From contig JAGTWJ010000013.1 in the NCBI GenBank assembly GCA_020064725.1, positions 558,001-622,000 on the forward strand: DNA of 64,000 nt. Reading direction: 5' to 3'. The stretch comes from Drechslerella dactyloides (taxonomy: Eukaryota; Ascomycota; Orbiliomycetes; Orbiliales; Orbiliaceae). Positions 10,473 through 22,700 of the stretch are shown piece after piece (the stretch's first letter is position 1; every line of letters starts with the position of its first letter). A model generated the notes under the pieces. That model was not told the DNA's origin. It saw only the letters and a list, made by a program, of their open reading frames with translations, and did no database searches. The translations under genes were made by a program, and so were the position numbers.

Positions 10473-11619
10473 CCCATCTTCTTGGCTGCCAGTGCTCCTC
10501 TACATACGAGCTTATGTTGAAATATTTGGTGTTACTGAAATGTCACGGTCAGAGGATAAGCATGGATTCCGACTTGTGAGTCGTTGGAGCAATAGCCAGC
10601 ATGTGCCATGGCCACCACTAATGGCCGTGTTAACGCATGTTTGTGAGCATGCGTCTATATATATAGTGGCTGCACCACTGGCATCGAAGCTGGCTGCACA
10701 CGAATGCACCACATGGTGATATCGTAATCAAGAAATGCTTTGACATGGCCGTGATTTTGAGCGTTGCTCAGGTACCTAGATAATTATCCGGAAATATGGT
10801 GCAGGTCTGAAGACCAAGCTTGTAAAGACGACAAGGCATATGAAATCGACGAGGCGTGCGCAGCTGGTACGCGTACGGTGCCTGACAGACGACAAGGGTG
10901 TAGCTGCTGTTGATATATATATATACGAAAGGATGAGTGATAGAAGGATTTTGGGGATAGTTCAGAAGCTTAGTGGTTGGTGTGAAAGAGAGATCGATGC
11001 CGCAAGCAAGCCAAGAGAGATGTTATGTGTAAGAGACTAGATCTATAAAGAAGCCCGTGGAATCTTCAAGCCATTGCTAGGCTTTGTTCACGACACTGCG
11101 TCGACAACGCATTGTAAAATGCAACGTCTACAACGCAAAAACGACGAGCGACCCTTTTTTCGTAGCAAACCGGGAGTAACCAGCCCGGCGTGCAACCTCC
11201 TGAAATCCTCAAGAACCCAGATCAGACAATATCCGCCTTAGATTGAGCAATCTCACCCTTCCTTGCTCCTCCATAGCGTTCGTTCAGGAACCTCGAGGAC
11301 ATCGCATCCGGCTGTTGCTGTCACAGCCCACGCACTTTTGCGGTAAAATGTAACAAATATCTAACGCAAAGGCCGCATCTATGGAATTCATGCTTGCAAG
11401 AAGCAGACAAAACTACCTCAGGCTCATATTTCCCCCGGGCGTGGCAATGCATCCTCATCACGAGAAACACGTTTTCAAGCCAAGCTTCCTCCATTGTGAA
11501 CGGGACCCGATCCCGTTCTAACAGTGACCGTCGAGATAGCTGTCGAAGAATTTGCTATCTATCTCTCAAAACTTGATCACAAAGTTGTCCGACCACTAGG
11601 CTAGGCCATCATATATACT
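10473..11619. other. Intergenic; promoter side of the first orphan secreted gene
   Basis: No supported gene. Around 11090-11170 and 11335-11375 are GCAAAA/TTGCG-rich, partly inverted short motifs. Similar GCGCCAAAA/GCAAAACGCGG motifs occur upstream of the second secreted gene (about 14265-14325). A CATATATACT tract directly precedes the ATG at 11620. Confidence 0.35.
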
Positions 11620-13524
11620 ATGAAAAACCTCCGTTCTTTCCTCCTAGCGTTGGCCGTGGCGCGGGCCCACGCGCAGCCTCTTACATTCCCAAATTACCTC
11701 TACAGACTCAACTACAATGAGCCTATCATACAGATGTACGATGAAGAAGGTGACCCGACACTCGATGGGGACGGTAACCCGATGTTTCAGGACTTTCTTA
11801 TCGCCGAAGCGAAGCTATACGGTGGTGGCTCCTGTATCGCACCAGAACCTGGCGCTAACGCGATCCAGATCCAGCAGCTTCCGCCGGGTGTAATTTTCGC
11901 GGCGGAAACATATGGTTGGCTCATGTACCCTGGAAGTTCAGCCTGCAACGCCGAGAAGGGACCCGAGGCCGAGAAGCAGGAGATTGCCATCAGCTTGAAC
12001 CAGGGAAAGTACGGCTGGCGGCAATCCGTTTACGATGCCTTCCCCTGGCCAGTTAGCTTCCGCCTGTTCCAAGAGGAACTGATCAACTTGGGCCCACCCG
12101 GCTCAGGCACATCGCTACCCTTTAGCGCCGTTGGGGCGGACACGAGTATTGCTTCCCGGCCGAGACCAACGGTAATCGAAGACTTCAGTTTCGCCCTGCC
12201 GCAGTGGGAAATCGACCCGAATAGCGACATCGCGCGAGAGTACGCTCGGAGAGACTGGAGGCTCTATGTCCCGGAAGGCCGGATTGACCGCCTTCAAACA
12301 CCAGCTCGAGGCGGTGGCCAAGACTCACGAGCTTATCGAGATCTCTATTATCCCGTCTACACCCCTGACACCGTGAATGCGCCGCCAGCACAACTCTTCC
12401 GGCCGATCAATGTTATCAGCAGGTTCGCAGACGACCTGAGACTTGGAGAGCTGGACTTGGAAACTCTCGACCCACAGGATGTTGATAATTTCGCCGGTGC
12501 ATTCATGGGTCCTCCGATAACAAATACCGCGCCACTACGGTATAATTGGCCCGATCAAGATCTGATCACGGGCCTAAGCAGGCTTTCAGGTTTCGAGGTT
12601 CCAGCGGATAATACAGATCCGCAAAATCCGTCGGTGGGCTACTATTCGCCTCAAGGCCACACACTGGCAGAAGCCCTCGCCATAGCCCCGATTCTCCAAG
12701 AAGCTGTCAGCATCTGGCTAGAAACACAAGACTACTCCGTCATGACAGACCTCGGAGTCGAGACTCCCGCCCAGAAAGCAGCAGAGAGATGGCTCTACCA
12801 ACAAGAGGACATATGGAAATCCCCCGCGGAATCCGCCGAGGACCAGCTAAATGTAGCAACAGAGATAAATGAGGCAGATCTCAACCAATTAGATTTTCAA
12901 GAGCTTCCTATTCGGCGAGAGCGTCCTCAGGAAGCTTTGATCAACGCGGAAAGCTTCGAGGCGGAGGGCCAACCATTGTCAGAACTTGGAATTAGCCAAA
13001 CGCGGCCGCAGCTTAACGCTGACCAGCCACTGTCACAAGCAGGAGTCTCTGTGGGAGGTGTCCAGGGACAGTTGGAGGGCGAGCAGGCAGGATTTATCGA
13101 GGATATAAATAACGATCTTGATAGACCTGCGACGGAGATTACAGAACAAGTCAACTTGGTCCAATCGCAAGCCCTGCCGGGTACAGGCCTCGATAACACG
13201 GTGATCGAGCAGCTCAACGTGCAGTCTATGGCAGATCCAGAGCTTAGCCGCGATCTTGGCCAGCCCGCCAATCCCATGTTCCAGTCAGCCAATCCTAACG
13301 CCGGCGTAGGAACGAATTTGGGATTAGACCGGCTGGGGATCAACCCTGAGACAGGGCTGCCTAGAGTACTTGGGCCTGCTGACCTTCCATCAATTCAAGC
13401 ATTTAACAATTTCTGGGTAGCGAGAAGAGGAAGACAGGTCAATGACCTCAGTACGTCGCGAGCGAATTCTAGGTCAGGCGATCCAACCGGACGTGGTCGT
13501 AGAAGGAGTCCGGGACCCGGGTAG
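11620..13524 (+). CDS. Large orphan secreted protein (candidate effector), 634 residues
   Basis: Single exon. A signal peptide is clear: basic N-terminus, hydrophobic core LLALAVARA, likely cleavage after AHA at residue 18. There are only two cysteines in the first half of the mature protein, 36 residues apart, flanking a beta-rich stretch (QQLPPGVIFAAETYGWLMYP) and followed by YGWRQSVYDAF. The middle is acidic and aromatic. The C-terminal third is low complexity, rich in Gln/Leu/Asn/Glu with two similar units (GQPLSELGISQ and DQPLSQAGVSV). The last 35 residues are strongly basic (RGRRRSPGPG). No enzyme motif or membrane segment is present. It is followed on the same strand by another orphan secreted gene with a similar plan. 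Function unknown; effector or cell-wall role is inference. Confidence 0.85.
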   Translation: MKNLRSFLLALAVARAHAQPLTFPNYLYRLNYNEPIIQMYDEEGDPTLDGDGNPMFQDFLIAEAKLYGGGSCIAPEPGANAIQIQQLPPGVIFAAETYGWLMYPGSSACNAEKGPEAEKQEIAISLNQGKYGWRQSVYDAFPWPVSFRLFQEELINLGPPGSGTSLPFSAVGADTSIASRPRPTVIEDFSFALPQWEIDPNSDIAREYARRDWRLYVPEGRIDRLQTPARGGGQDSRAYRDLYYPVYTPDTVNAPPAQLFRPINVISRFADDLRLGELDLETLDPQDVDNFAGAFMGPPITNTAPLRYNWPDQDLITGLSRLSGFEVPADNTDPQNPSVGYYSPQGHTLAEALAIAPILQEAVSIWLETQDYSVMTDLGVETPAQKAAERWLYQQEDIWKSPAESAEDQLNVATEINEADLNQLDFQELPIRRERPQEALINAESFEAEGQPLSELGISQTRPQLNADQPLSQAGVSVGGVQGQLEGEQAGFIEDINNDLDRPATEITEQVNLVQSQALPGTGLDNTVIEQLNVQSMADPELSRDLGQPANPMFQSANPNAGVGTNLGLDRLGINPETGLPRVLGPADLPSIQAFNNFWVARRGRQVNDLSTSRANSRSGDPTGRGRRRSPGPG

Positions 13525-14507
13525 AGGGATCGATAAGAACTATCGGTGAAGCTATCTCGTTCACGAATCGATCAAGTTAACTGGTCACGTAGCACCAGAC
13601 CAACATAGTCTTTGAGTCATGTCAGGGTTTGGTTATAAGACTAATCAATATGGCAAGGAGGCAGGCTCCTAGAGCGCTTTCCCGCAACTATCTTTATATC
13701 TCTTTCGAAGACATTCGTTTGAACCGATTTTTCTCAAGTAAATCAATGTCGGTTTCCAAGTTTTCGTTGTTGGTGTGGAGGTGGGCTGTGGACAATTCGC
13801 AGAGCAAATAGTTATCGTCGTGTAGATGTCCTCATTCTCATGATGTATGATTTCGGAGTTTCGAACTTCAAAGGCATTGAATTTATTTTAGACTCCAAGT
13901 TAAGTTATACGCAACTCCAAGCCACCAATATTATATTTCTACTTCCACAGCCGAGCTTAAGCTTCAATCTATAGAGCCGCATCATCAAACGTCTAGACTT
14001 TCAAAATTCTCGTATATACATGCGTGATATACTACGCACTTCTAGCTTCCAGCATACAAAACAGATGTATATACCCAGGTTCTTATCTACCGAAGGAAAC
14101 ACTAGGCTGGCATCCCACTCACGTTAAACAAACTTAGGCATGGCCCCGAGAGGCGGCGTCCCCAAAACTAAAAGAGGACGGCTCTATAATACTCGCTCAA
14201 AAGCAGCTCGGATATGGTCGTACCGTATAATATCACAATACACACAGCATGAAGGTTGTTAGCCATTTGCGCCAAAATGCGAGGAAGCATGCCGCAACCA
14301 GGCATGCAACGCTGCAAAACGCGGACAACGTGCTCGATCCCTCTAAACTCTGCCTCCTGGGGCTCATGGAACCTGGGGAATACAGGTCCATTCTTTAGCC
14401 CTTCAGAATTCCAAATTCCGATGCTGGATCGCCAGTATCACGAATTACAGCCTGCGTGACCAAACAAAGCAAATAGTCGATAGGCTCTGTGTGCCGCCAA
14501 AGCCACG
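13525..14507. other. Spacer between the two orphan secreted genes
   Basis: AT-rich, with short frames only. It contains the 3' flank of the first gene and the promoter of the second. No repeat or RNA gene seen. Confidence 0.5.
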
Positions 14508-15671
14508 ATGATGGCCTCATTCATTCCACTCCTCCTCCTTCTGCTGTCGTCAACATCTACCCACGCGGAACTGGGATCTGACATGACAATCCGCGTCTAC
14601 TTCGACGATAGGTCTGTCTGGTCCAAAGAACTTGACCTCGACCAGGCCCCGCAGTGCAACCAGATCATCTTCCCCGCGCGCAAACGATATGCTGGCAGGG
14701 CACCTAGAATCGCGGCAATTGTCGCCGATAATAATCTCAGCCCGAGCACCGAGCCGAATACTTTCGATTTCACACTCTACCTAGAGGACAGCTCGTTGCT
14801 CTGTGATCCGGATATGGAAGGGGAGTCATACGACTTGAAGTTGCCATACTATGCACCCGGATGGAACGAGAACAGTGTACGAGCTATCCGTGGCACTAGC
14901 GGATATGGCGGTGGCGGTCAATATCCTTCTTCGGATTCCGACTCGGATGACGAAGGTGACAATAACAACGACTACGGCCTGGCTCCTTACAGAGGGATGA
15001 TGAATCGTGCGGATAGCGACTACGATATCGACGGAGAGGAGCGGAAATGGCCAGATATTGAGGACCTAGGCCGGCCGCCGATACTTCAAAGATTTAGAGA
15101 CTACACGGAAGACTTCGGCCGGCCGCTTTACCGCGGCCTCGGTGGTCGCAGAAACGCAGTTTTCGGACAGTACGACGACCAGGAGTCACTACTGAACAAC
15201 AGAAATAGACGTGTTACGTGGAATGACGAGGTTGTCGAGTTCTCAGCTCAGGACGTCGAGGATCAAGCACAGATAGAGGCATCACTAGCGCCAGGTCTCG
15301 CGGGAAATCGACAAGACAACGTCGAAATCGTCGACGAAACATCCCTCAACAAGCGTAGCCTTAGCAAACGCGCCATCCAGGACGATCTAATGACACCGCC
15401 ACCGAATCAAGGCACCAGGGTATCATGGGCTGACCTGGATAATGCAGCGCGACCACTGCTACAGGACGATTCGGATTCGGGACCAGAGGGGCCAATGATG
15501 TTCTTTTCCGGACCGGCGGGCTTTACGCTCTACCCAAAGACGGGATTCGGGCTACAGCCGGATACCAGTGTGGAAATACCAGTTCAAACAGATGACTCGC
15601 TGATGGAATACCTTGACGTCGCCATGGAAAACCTCCTCAGCGAGCTTTATGGAAGGGAAAGCCAGGTATAG
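14508..15671 (+). CDS. Orphan secreted acidic protein with Kex2-type sites, 387 residues
   Basis: Single exon. Signal peptide MMASFIPLLLLLLSSTSTHA with cleavage after residue 20. The mature N-terminal domain (residues 24-130) has two cysteines (50, 99) and ends in APGWNENSVRAIRG. That segment resembles the last strand of a beta/gamma-crystallin-type Greek key (gWND..vxSirv), a weak inference. An acidic serine/aspartate tract follows (140-150), then two EDxGRP units (185-206). Two short RV[TS]WxD units sit at residues 235-240 and 304-309. Dibasic KR sites at 282-283 and 287-288 could be Kex2 cleavage points releasing a C-terminal part. No enzyme motif. The preceding gene on the same strand shares the plan: signal peptide, two cysteines, GW..SV motif, acidic body. 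Function unknown. Confidence 0.85.
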   Translation: MMASFIPLLLLLLSSTSTHAELGSDMTIRVYFDDRSVWSKELDLDQAPQCNQIIFPARKRYAGRAPRIAAIVADNNLSPSTEPNTFDFTLYLEDSSLLCDPDMEGESYDLKLPYYAPGWNENSVRAIRGTSGYGGGGQYPSSDSDSDDEGDNNNDYGLAPYRGMMNRADSDYDIDGEERKWPDIEDLGRPPILQRFRDYTEDFGRPLYRGLGGRRNAVFGQYDDQESLLNNRNRRVTWNDEVVEFSAQDVEDQAQIEASLAPGLAGNRQDNVEIVDETSLNKRSLSKRAIQDDLMTPPPNQGTRVSWADLDNAARPLLQDDSDSGPEGPMMFFSGPAGFTLYPKTGFGLQPDTSVEIPVQTDDSLMEYLDVAMENLLSELYGRESQV

Positions 15672-16541
15672 GTCAGCATTCAACGCATATATATAGATAA
15701 GTATGTAGCTGCCGGCCCTGGTCGATCAATGCTTAAGCGCTTTCAGACCTGAACATCAAAATGTTGTTCCGATATGACACGAAAGTACCAGCAGAGGTTT
15801 AGCTGGACATTTGCGGAGGATTTAAGCTGGCAGGTTTATACGTTATCCGCTGACAGTGCGGGCATCGTACAAGTTGGCGACTGCACTCGAGTACTCCTAT
15901 ACAGCGAATATACACTAGACACGTAGATCGTTATAATCAGTTAATGAATTTGTCATGAACTTGTAGATATCTGAATAACACGCTCGATGGTTTACGGTAC
16001 TTTAATATTATACTAGCATACTGTGGACCAATGGAGTAGCCGGCCGCTTTTACCTATCCTATACCTCTCGATCTTGCGCCTACGATACTACACAACTGAA
16101 CCAAAAGGTAACGTTATGCCACAGTAGAAAAAACGCCATGTATATATCTGTTCTACCTATCCCCCACGCACAGAGGGAAGACAAAGAAAAACAACGAAAG
16201 ATATGGACCACTATTCACGAGAAAAAAGCGGCGATGATATCCATATGGCTAATAAAACATGCAGCTAAGGTAGAACAGAAAAAGAAACGTTGATAGGAAC
16301 GCCATAATATACCCTTGAAGAGAGGAGAAAAAAAAAACAGAACACACGACGTCCCGTCAATGATAATAAAAAAAACAAGATATTAAAAGAGAACAACATC
16401 CATGCATATCACGTCTGTATGTATGTATGTTTTTATCCAGCCGTCCATCCATCCATGCTCAGTAAAACGTAAAAGTAGAAAAGAGAAGAAAGAAAAGAAA
16501 AGAAAAATTGTACAGTGGTGCCATCCTCCGCACAAGCACCA
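15672..16541. other. Convergent intergenic, AT-rich
   Basis: 3' flanks of the second secreted gene (+) and of THO2 (-). A-rich tracts (16190-16390) on the plus strand would be T-rich on the THO2 transcript strand. No gene seen. Confidence 0.5.
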
Positions 16542-16778
16542 TCACGTCGGCGTCGTCTTCGCCCTCTTCGACGCACTTTCCGCCGAGCCGGACGAGCTCT
16601 TCCGCTTGCGATTCTTAACCGGCGTCGCCGGCTGGGAGTTGCCGCCATTTTGTTGCTGCTGACGGGCAGGCGGGAGATGGTACGGCCTCGCCGTCTTCAT
16701 CTCCAGCTCCCGATGCCGTCGCCGGATCTCGTCGTTCAGGCCCGTTGGGCCACCCATCGCTTGAGCTGCCGAGGGGCC
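16542..16778 (-). other. Coding-like extension after the THO2 stop codon
   Basis: The THO2 frame ends at TAG (16781-16779), but the same frame then stays open for 78 codons to a TGA. The extension reads GPSAAQAMGGPTGLNDEIRR at its start and ends in a nuclear-signal-like basic/serine tail (NRKRKSSSGSAESASKRAK). Codon choice is GC-rich and coding-like, unlike the AT-rich DNA that begins right after it. It could be a readthrough tail, an exon reached by removing a short intron (a weak GTGACG..GGCAG pair has the right phase), or the remains of a longer C-terminus. Confidence 0.45.
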
Positions 16779-19700
16779 CTATCCCCGGCGCGAGCGCTTG
16801 GCGTCCTCGCGGCTTCTGCTGTCTCCGCCGTCACGGTGCGGGCGCTTCTGTCCGTGCTGGTTGGGTCCGGGTCCATTGTTGGGACCCGACGGCGAGCCCT
16901 GACCCTGGTTCGGGCCGCCCGACCCACCACTGTTCCCGCCCTGGCGCTGATTGCCGCCGCCGCCGCCGCCGTTATTGTTGTTGTTATTGCCCCCGGACTG
17001 GTTGTCACGGCGGGCACGCTCGTCCCATTCGCGGTCCCCGCCTCGGTTGGGGTCCCGCTCGCGATTGCGGTCGCCACGATCTCGGTCTCGGTCCCGGTTG
17101 TCACGGCCGTGGTCGCGCATCTCGCCACCGCCGCCCCCGCTACCGCCACCGCGATTGTTGTCGCGAGGATCCCGCTCGCGATCGCGGTCTCTATCCCGCT
17201 CGCGGTCACGGTCCCGCATTTCGCGCTCGCGGTCCCGATCCCTCATCTCCCGGTCGCGGTCGCGGTCTCTATCTCGGTTGCCGCCGTCCCGGTTGGATGG
17301 GCCGCCACCACCTTGCTGGTTGGAGTTGCCGCCGCCGCCGCCGCGCTCGTTGCCTCGTTCGTTCGTCTTGCGCTGGTCCCGAGGCTCGCGGGAATCGCGC
17401 TCGCGATCACCTCGTTCACCGCGGTCTCGCGGCTCTCGTTCCCTGTCGCGATCGCGGTCCCGTTCTCTGTCTCTGTTATCTCGGTTGTCGCGCGGTTCTC
17501 TATCCCGGTCACGATCGCGGCGTCGGCCATCGTCGCTGCCACCTCCGGTGGAGCCACCAGCCGACTGTCCGATAGGACCGTGATTGGCTGGGGGTGCAGA
17601 CTGTGGTGGACCTGGCTGAGTGTGGGTGTTGCTCCTACCGCGCCGTCGTTGTCCTTGATCAACCGCAGTATTACCACCGGGTGAGGGGGCACCGCTACCA
17701 CCAGAAAGAATGTTCTGCATGTCCCTCGCCCGACGACGGTCGTGGTGTTGGTCCATGCTATCGCGTCTCGGGTCTCGTCCGCCGCCATGAGGCAGCTGCC
17801 CGCGATTCCCAGGCCCGGTGGGCGATGGGAGCTCGTTCCGAGGTCCGGAAGGCGCAGTGTTCTCAACTACCGCCTGGCCGATAACAGGGAGCCTACTAGG
17901 GTGAACATTCGACGTTGGAGAAGTGCCAGAACTTGATCGGCCATGAGCTTGAGGGCCGCCAGAAGATTGTAAATTCGTGTTGACGGGGGGAAGAGAACCG
18001 GTCGAATCTCGTCCGAAGACTCTCGCTCGGTCAGGATGGATAGGAATCGTGTTAGAATTCGGCGGCGGGGCGTTCGGCGAGGAATTAGGTGGCGGAGGTC
18101 CAGACGGTCCGCTACCGCCGGGAACGCGATTGTTGAGCGTCAAACTGGTCCTACCAGGTCTTGGCCCGTTCATATTCGAACTCCCTTGATAGCCACTGTT
18201 CTGCGGGCCACCACCTGACTGTCTCCCGCCACGTGGACCACTTGGTATGCCAGATTCGGGGGGATTCAGTCGTCCATGGTTCGGATCCATGTTGAGCCTG
18301 CCATGCTCTGAAGGTCCATGTTGAAGCCTGTTACCGCCTCCGAAGGAATCCCTGCCATGACTTTGACGTCCACGATCAACCTCGCCACGAGGGCCGGCTG
18401 GAGGACGTGGGTACTCGCTATGATTGTCCACCCGCTGATCCTGAGGTGCATCCAAGCGCTTGCGGCTTGCATCTGGCGAACGCGATCTGTAGTCAGAACC
18501 AGGTCGTTGTCCACTCGGCCTACCACCACCGCGCTGTTGCTGCTGAGTGTTTTTAGCATTAAGCTCGTCGATCAAGTCAGGCAGTTGATGAGGTGGCATG
18601 TTCCGATTTTCGCGACGTGGAGAAGGATGTCGCCGTGTTTCCTGTCCCCCTCTAGATTCTCGATTGTCGGGTCTGCCCCGATTGTTATCATTCTCTGCAC
18701 GATGGGCACTAGGTCGCACCATCGGTGGCATCGGTGTGTTCGGCTTCGCAGGGAGACTACTCGGCGGCTGTGGAAGTGCGTTCTTCGGCTCCACACGCGA
18801 GTTGGCCCTCTCCCGACGCTGGTCTTCATGCTTGGCCGGTCCGGAGCCACGAGATTGATCATCCCGGCGGGAGTCCCTGTTGTCTCGTTGGTCTTTCGCA
18901 GGGAATAGCTCAACCGGTCGCGGCGAGCTGCCTTTCTTCTCTTCTTGACTCGACCCAGGAGCTAGTTCATTTCCTAGGGGAGCGGGAGCTCTGCTATCGC
19001 TCCTCACGCGCGAGTCGCGAGTAGGCGTTCCAGAACGACTGTGGGGAGTTGGACTTCGCCCTGAGATCTCCTTGACAGCCTTTGGTGCCATTGGAGTCAG
19101 CCCCGAGACGCTAGATGTGGCGTCACCTTTCCCGTCACTCTTCGCTGAGGGAAAGTCATCGATTTCACCATCTTCTACCTCCTTATTGGATTTTGTGTGG
19201 ACCGTGATCTGTTGTTGCGCGGAAGCGGTGCTGATACTATCGTTAACAGAGCCCGCAGAATCAGGGCAAGAGTCAAACTTACCTGGTCGGAGTATTCGGT
19301 TTGAAAGGAATGGCGGACGGATTGAGCGATGCAGAACTCGCTGCTGCGGCATCTTGTGTCGTAGGCACAGGAGTTCCGCCCGTGCTAGTCGGCAGAACAG
19401 CCGGGCTCTTAGCATTGGCGTCCGCGACAGACTGTGAAAAGTTAATGTTAGACGGTTTCGATGCTACCACGAATACCTCTAGACTTACCAGCTGGAACTG
19501 CTGCACAGGAACCCAGTCCTTTTCCTTCTTCTTCAACAAACTCAATAGTGCCGTCGTCGTAATCTTCAGATCCTCGCGTTTCTCCGTCTTGCTGAGCTGC
19601 TGAACCCGCTCGATCAGATTCTTGCCGATCCAATCGACCGCCGGGAAGCTCTTGTTAAGATGCTTCAGCACAATCGTAGCGTTGCGAACATGCATGTACT

Positions 19701-22700
19701 CCGAGTGATTCAGGCAAGCCTTCAATGCGGCATGTAGTTGCTTGTGCCACTTGTACAGAACCCGCCGGAAATCTTCGTAGTCGAGCAGGTTACCACCCCA
19801 AGTCTTCGCAAAACCGGGCAGATTCCCCTTCCCATGACACTCCTTCTCGAAGCTTGCCTTGTTTTTATGCCATGTCGTAAAGTCCGCCATGATCTCGGCG
19901 AGAAAGCGTCCGTAGTTCTCGACCTCCCGTTCAGTCGACATGAATATTGTCGCTTCCAGGTGATGTTTCTCGAAAATGGTGTCATAGAGCAGGAATGTCC
20001 AAAACTTGGGCGTCCCTGAAACATGCATCCGCTTGATAAACTTGGCGCAAAAGCTCGCATCATGCGGGCTGAGGACAAGTCGCGGTAGGATGCAGAATTG
20101 CAGGATCTGAATAGGGAGTTTCGTCGCATGAAATTGATCGGCGGCGAACCAATGCTGACTTTCCCTGTTGATTCGCTTGACGGTACTCATCTGCAGCCTT
20201 ATTTGCATCTTCATATCCTGAGAAAGACGATCGGCTTGGTTCCTGAGGCGGTCGCTCTCTCGCTTGCGACTGTGCGCCGACATGTTCTTGTCTGGAATGA
20301 CCCGGACGAGCTCGTTGTTCAGCAACTTGATCTCTTCATCATACGGTGTTATCGGACAATGAAGTTCATAAATCGAAAGTTGCCAGAACGTCGTATAGAA
20401 TGAGAGACTGATTTTCGTCCAAACATCGTCCGGCAAAGACGGGCGCAACCGCTCCATGAGATCGAGCATCAGTGGTGAGAACGGGGAATTCTTCGTCTCC
20501 TCGGCAGAAGGTGTGGGGTTATCGGCCATTGCGACATCTTCGTCTTTGGGTTGGTCTGCCGTTTCAGCATTGGCGTCCGCCATCACAACTTCCCCATCTG
20601 CATCCACATTCTTGTCAGTCTTGGATTTGGTATCTTGCGGTGCCTCTTTCCGTTGCGAAGATTGCAACTCCTTGAGAGTGGATCCCTTCTTTTCATCATC
20701 CGGGAAAGGCATTCCTTCTCTCTTCAGGAGTTCACGGACATGAGCACGACAGAAGAACCAGGCAATCTGCGGCTCAATCCGATACTCCAAGATGAACTTG
20801 TCCACCGTCGGCACAGATTTCGACCACTGATCAAAGTCGAGGGTATAGTTCAACATATCCATATACATGTTGATGACCGAATTGATCTCATCGTACATAT
20901 TTCCAACAACCTTGATGGGAGCGTTCTCGACATCCTTTCTGAACATGCACATCTTTCGTTCTTGGGCGAGCAGCACGAGTAGTTCCCCGGCAAGTCCATG
21001 ATCCACGAGAGCCGAGGCCAGTCGCTTCGCAGAATCCCGGCTGGAATAACGCTTGTCGCCGAGTTGGGATAGAATCTTGGCCCTCAAATTCTCGCTGCCG
21101 TAAAGACCCATGATTTGGACATCGCTCAAGTTGGACTCCCCAACAATGCCGGCCATCGATTTGATCATTTCTTGTAGAACAATGAGGTCCGAGGAGTTCC
21201 GCTTCTTCAGTTTCTTGGCGATGTACAGAAGGATCGGGTGTGGATCGAGTTCGGGGTATCGCTTGTACAGTCGTCCACAGAAAGTTGCGAGAGCTGTATC
21301 GACATTAGCGACCAAGCAGTGCAGAAGATGGGAACTATCAAAAACATACCTTGAAGCCACTTGCTGACCAGCAGGCCATCCTGCTGCATCCGGCCTCTAT
21401 CCTCACTCATCTTCACCAGGATCGAATATGTAAAGGCATCAAAGCCCATCCGCGAGAAGTGGCGCGCAGAGTCGACGACACATTCAATCAGGTTATCGTA
21501 CGATTCAATCTGTGAGATTATCACAGTGAACACTGTCACCGGATTGCTGTAGCTGATTTTGGAGATTTTTCGCGCCATGTCCCTGACGTTGGCAGTCGAC
21601 AGACGCTTGAGAAGGTTCTTCGTATCCTTGGTGGTTTCCAAACTCTTAGACTTGACTTCGGGGAAAAGGCGAGGCGCTGTTGTGACCCAGAACCCGTACA
21701 TGTCGAAGCGGGCCTCCAGCGGGTACAGTTCCATAAGATGGAATATTTCATTTCCGATAGACGAGTTGGAGCCAGAGACAGACAGGGCAGGGAGCAGAAG
21801 AACGCGAACCACTTCTCCCCATCCCTTTCCAACAGCCGACCTCGGGCCGTGTTCCTTCACAGCGGCCATGCCGATTCGAATCAGCTTCGACATGAGTTTC
21901 ACATCGTTGGCAAGTCGGGTGCCGGAGAATCCCTTGATGAGCGGCAGGCAAAGCAAACGAACGTCCCTTTCCGTCCTGCAAACAGGAAGATCGAGAGTCC
22001 ACTCGGGGTCCCAGAAGTACCTATACTCTCGGTTGGGATCTCCATCTTTCGCAGGGTAGAAAGGCAAAAGGTACTTCGTGACCTTGATGGGTGGTGCCGG
22101 AACCAAGGGTTGGCGTGGTGCTGCCGCTGATTTGAGTGCCGGATCGCTAGAGATGATCCGCTTAGCGCCGACATCGTAGTCCTGAGCTGGTTGAAGCGGC
22201 CGGTAAACTTCATCGATACAGTGGTGCAAGATGCGATGGAGGTTTTCAGCAACTTCTGGATGCGGATATGCAATCTTTGGATACTTCCCAAGCAAAAAGA
22301 GGGCTTCAGGGAGAGACCCAGCCGCGAGCAAAGCTTTTAGGAGCAGGAGCTTCTGATTCTTAGGCTTCTGTGCAGGTTCCTCTGGTTCCTCTGGCTTCGT
22401 CTCCTCCACAGGTTTGGCCGTCGCCTCCACCGGCGCTGGGCCCTGACCAGGTCTCGGGGGAGGTACAGTGTCGTCAGGGAGGACGCTCGCCATCATCAAG
22501 GCATTCATTGCACCAGCTCGGCCCTTCGAGTCATTCTCCTTCTTCCATGCAACAAAGTCTTGATTCATCGTATCGTCATCGGGAGCCAAGTGAGGATATA
22601 GATCCATGAAGGAAATGAATCCGATCTTGAGAAGAATCGCCGTCATCGCAACGAGATTGTCGGGAAGCTGGTTAGAGGTGCTGTCCAGGTCCAGACCGTT

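Noticed and set aside
16515..17684. Long plus-strand frame (389 codons) and a nested Ser/Arg-rich frame opposite THO2
   Set aside because: They are antisense readings of the RD/RE-repeat part of THO2. GC-rich repeats rarely give stops on the other strand, and the residues are low-complexity.
18566..18908. Frames opposite and within the THO2 proline-rich part
   Set aside because: Shadow frames; the THO2 reading frame is continuous here.
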